Part shown: one piece after another, positions 18,186 through 18,869 of the stretch | Position numbering within the stretch: the stretch's first letter is position 1 | Layout of the letters: the number at the start of each line of letters is the position of its first letter | Assembly (NCBI GenBank): GCA_902459845.2 | Contig: CABPSV020000176.1 | Coordinates: forward strand, 1 to 18,869 | Direction of reading: 5' to 3' | Source of the DNA: Hepatocystis sp. ex Piliocolobus tephrosceles | Taxonomy: Eukaryota > Apicomplexa > Aconoidasida > Haemosporida > Plasmodiidae | Length of the DNA stretch: 18,869 nt | Made by a program: the position numbers and the translations under genes | The notes under the pieces: model-generated | What the model was told of the DNA's origin: nothing | Database searches by the model: none | What the model saw: only the letters and a program-made list of their open reading frames with translations

Positions 18186-18869
18186 TATTTAAAATTATTT
18201 TCTTTTTTTTTTATAATATTTTTATTATAAAAAAAAAAAATAAATAAATAAAAAAAAATAGTAAATTATAAATTATAAAATTTAGTGTATGTACATAAAA
18301 TTATGTTTGCATAATAATTTATACTGTTGTAAACTACACTTAAAAAAATGTACATGTACATATCTATATTTGCTTAAGCGATACAGTTTATGGATTAGAC
18401 TTTCTCCTCTTGACGAAATGTTTATAATAAAATTATGACGATGTTTGTATAAGCTATATGAATACACGTGTGTGTTTATATATTTTTGCTATTTATGTGT
18501 TGGACAAAATTAATATTGCAATTTTTTTTTTTTTTACACTTTCGTTTCTTTCTTTTATTAGATCATTGCATTATTGCATAATTACATTATTGTATTATTG
18601 CATTATTGCATTTTGCATTTTTATATAAACACTGAACAACTCATGAAATAGTTCGCTACATTGTTACAACAAAATCCTATACATATATATGTCCGCTTTT
18701 TTATATTTAAATTTTAAAAATTACAATTGCTACATTGTAAAAAAAAAAAAAAATAAAAAAAAAAAATTATAATAATAAAAGATATCAATGATTAAAAAAA
18801 AAAAGTAGACCTCCTTTTTTTTTTTTTTTTTTTTTTTTTTTCTTAGAACACAGTTAAGAACATTTATTA
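18186..18869. other. A+T-rich flank downstream of GGPPS
   Basis: No gene seen. It should contain the GGPPS 3' UTR. Contents: short A tracts near 18230 and 18740, a degenerate ATTATTGCATT repeat (about 18565-18612), and a T tract of about 25 nt near the right end (18817-18840). The frame at 18282-18467 has no recognisable domain. Confidence 0.65.

Overview
The window is nuclear DNA from a malaria parasite (genus Plasmodium) or a very close apicomplexan relative. Intergenic DNA is extremely A+T-rich, with poly(dA) and poly(dT) tracts of up to about 95 nt. The proteins are rich in Asn and Lys and carry long low-complexity insertions, and one gene is cut by ten short T-rich introns. All four genes match Plasmodium housekeeping families. 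From memory, the order GPI8 / NOT2 / HCF101-like / GGPPS matches the P. falciparum chromosome 11 locus around PF3D7_1128400-1128700. The species cannot be fixed from the sequence alone.

Layout from left to right: an A+T-rich flank (1-1809); GPI8, the catalytic subunit of GPI-anchor transamidase, on the minus strand (1810-3234); a 3.2 kb divergent promoter region (3235-6428); NOT2 of the CCR4-NOT complex on the plus strand (6429-9029); a 1.4 kb convergent 3' region with a 9-bp minisatellite (9030-10472); an HCF101/Mrp-type iron-sulfur P-loop ATPase on the minus strand (10473-12863); a 2.2 kb divergent promoter region with two simple-sequence arrays (12864-15058); an 11-exon prenyl synthase (FPPS/GGPPS) on the plus strand (15059-18185, joined by hand from conserved protein blocks); and a 3' flank (18186-18869).

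The genes alternate in strand (-,+,-,+), giving two head-to-head pairs and one tail-to-tail pair. They are not an operon and serve separate functions: GPI anchoring in the ER, mRNA deadenylation, Fe-S cluster delivery and isoprenoid chain elongation. No tRNA, rRNA, transposon, CRISPR array or phage signal was found.

No clearly new system is evident. The most unusual features are non-coding or structural: related ATGAC-containing arrays that flank the HCF101-like gene in opposite orientations; a T-tract followed by a run of five C's upstream of three of the four start codons; a potential poly(A)/poly(T) hairpin; very long homopolymers; weak splice donors in the prenyl synthase; and a mosaic hexapeptide repeat inside the ATPase.
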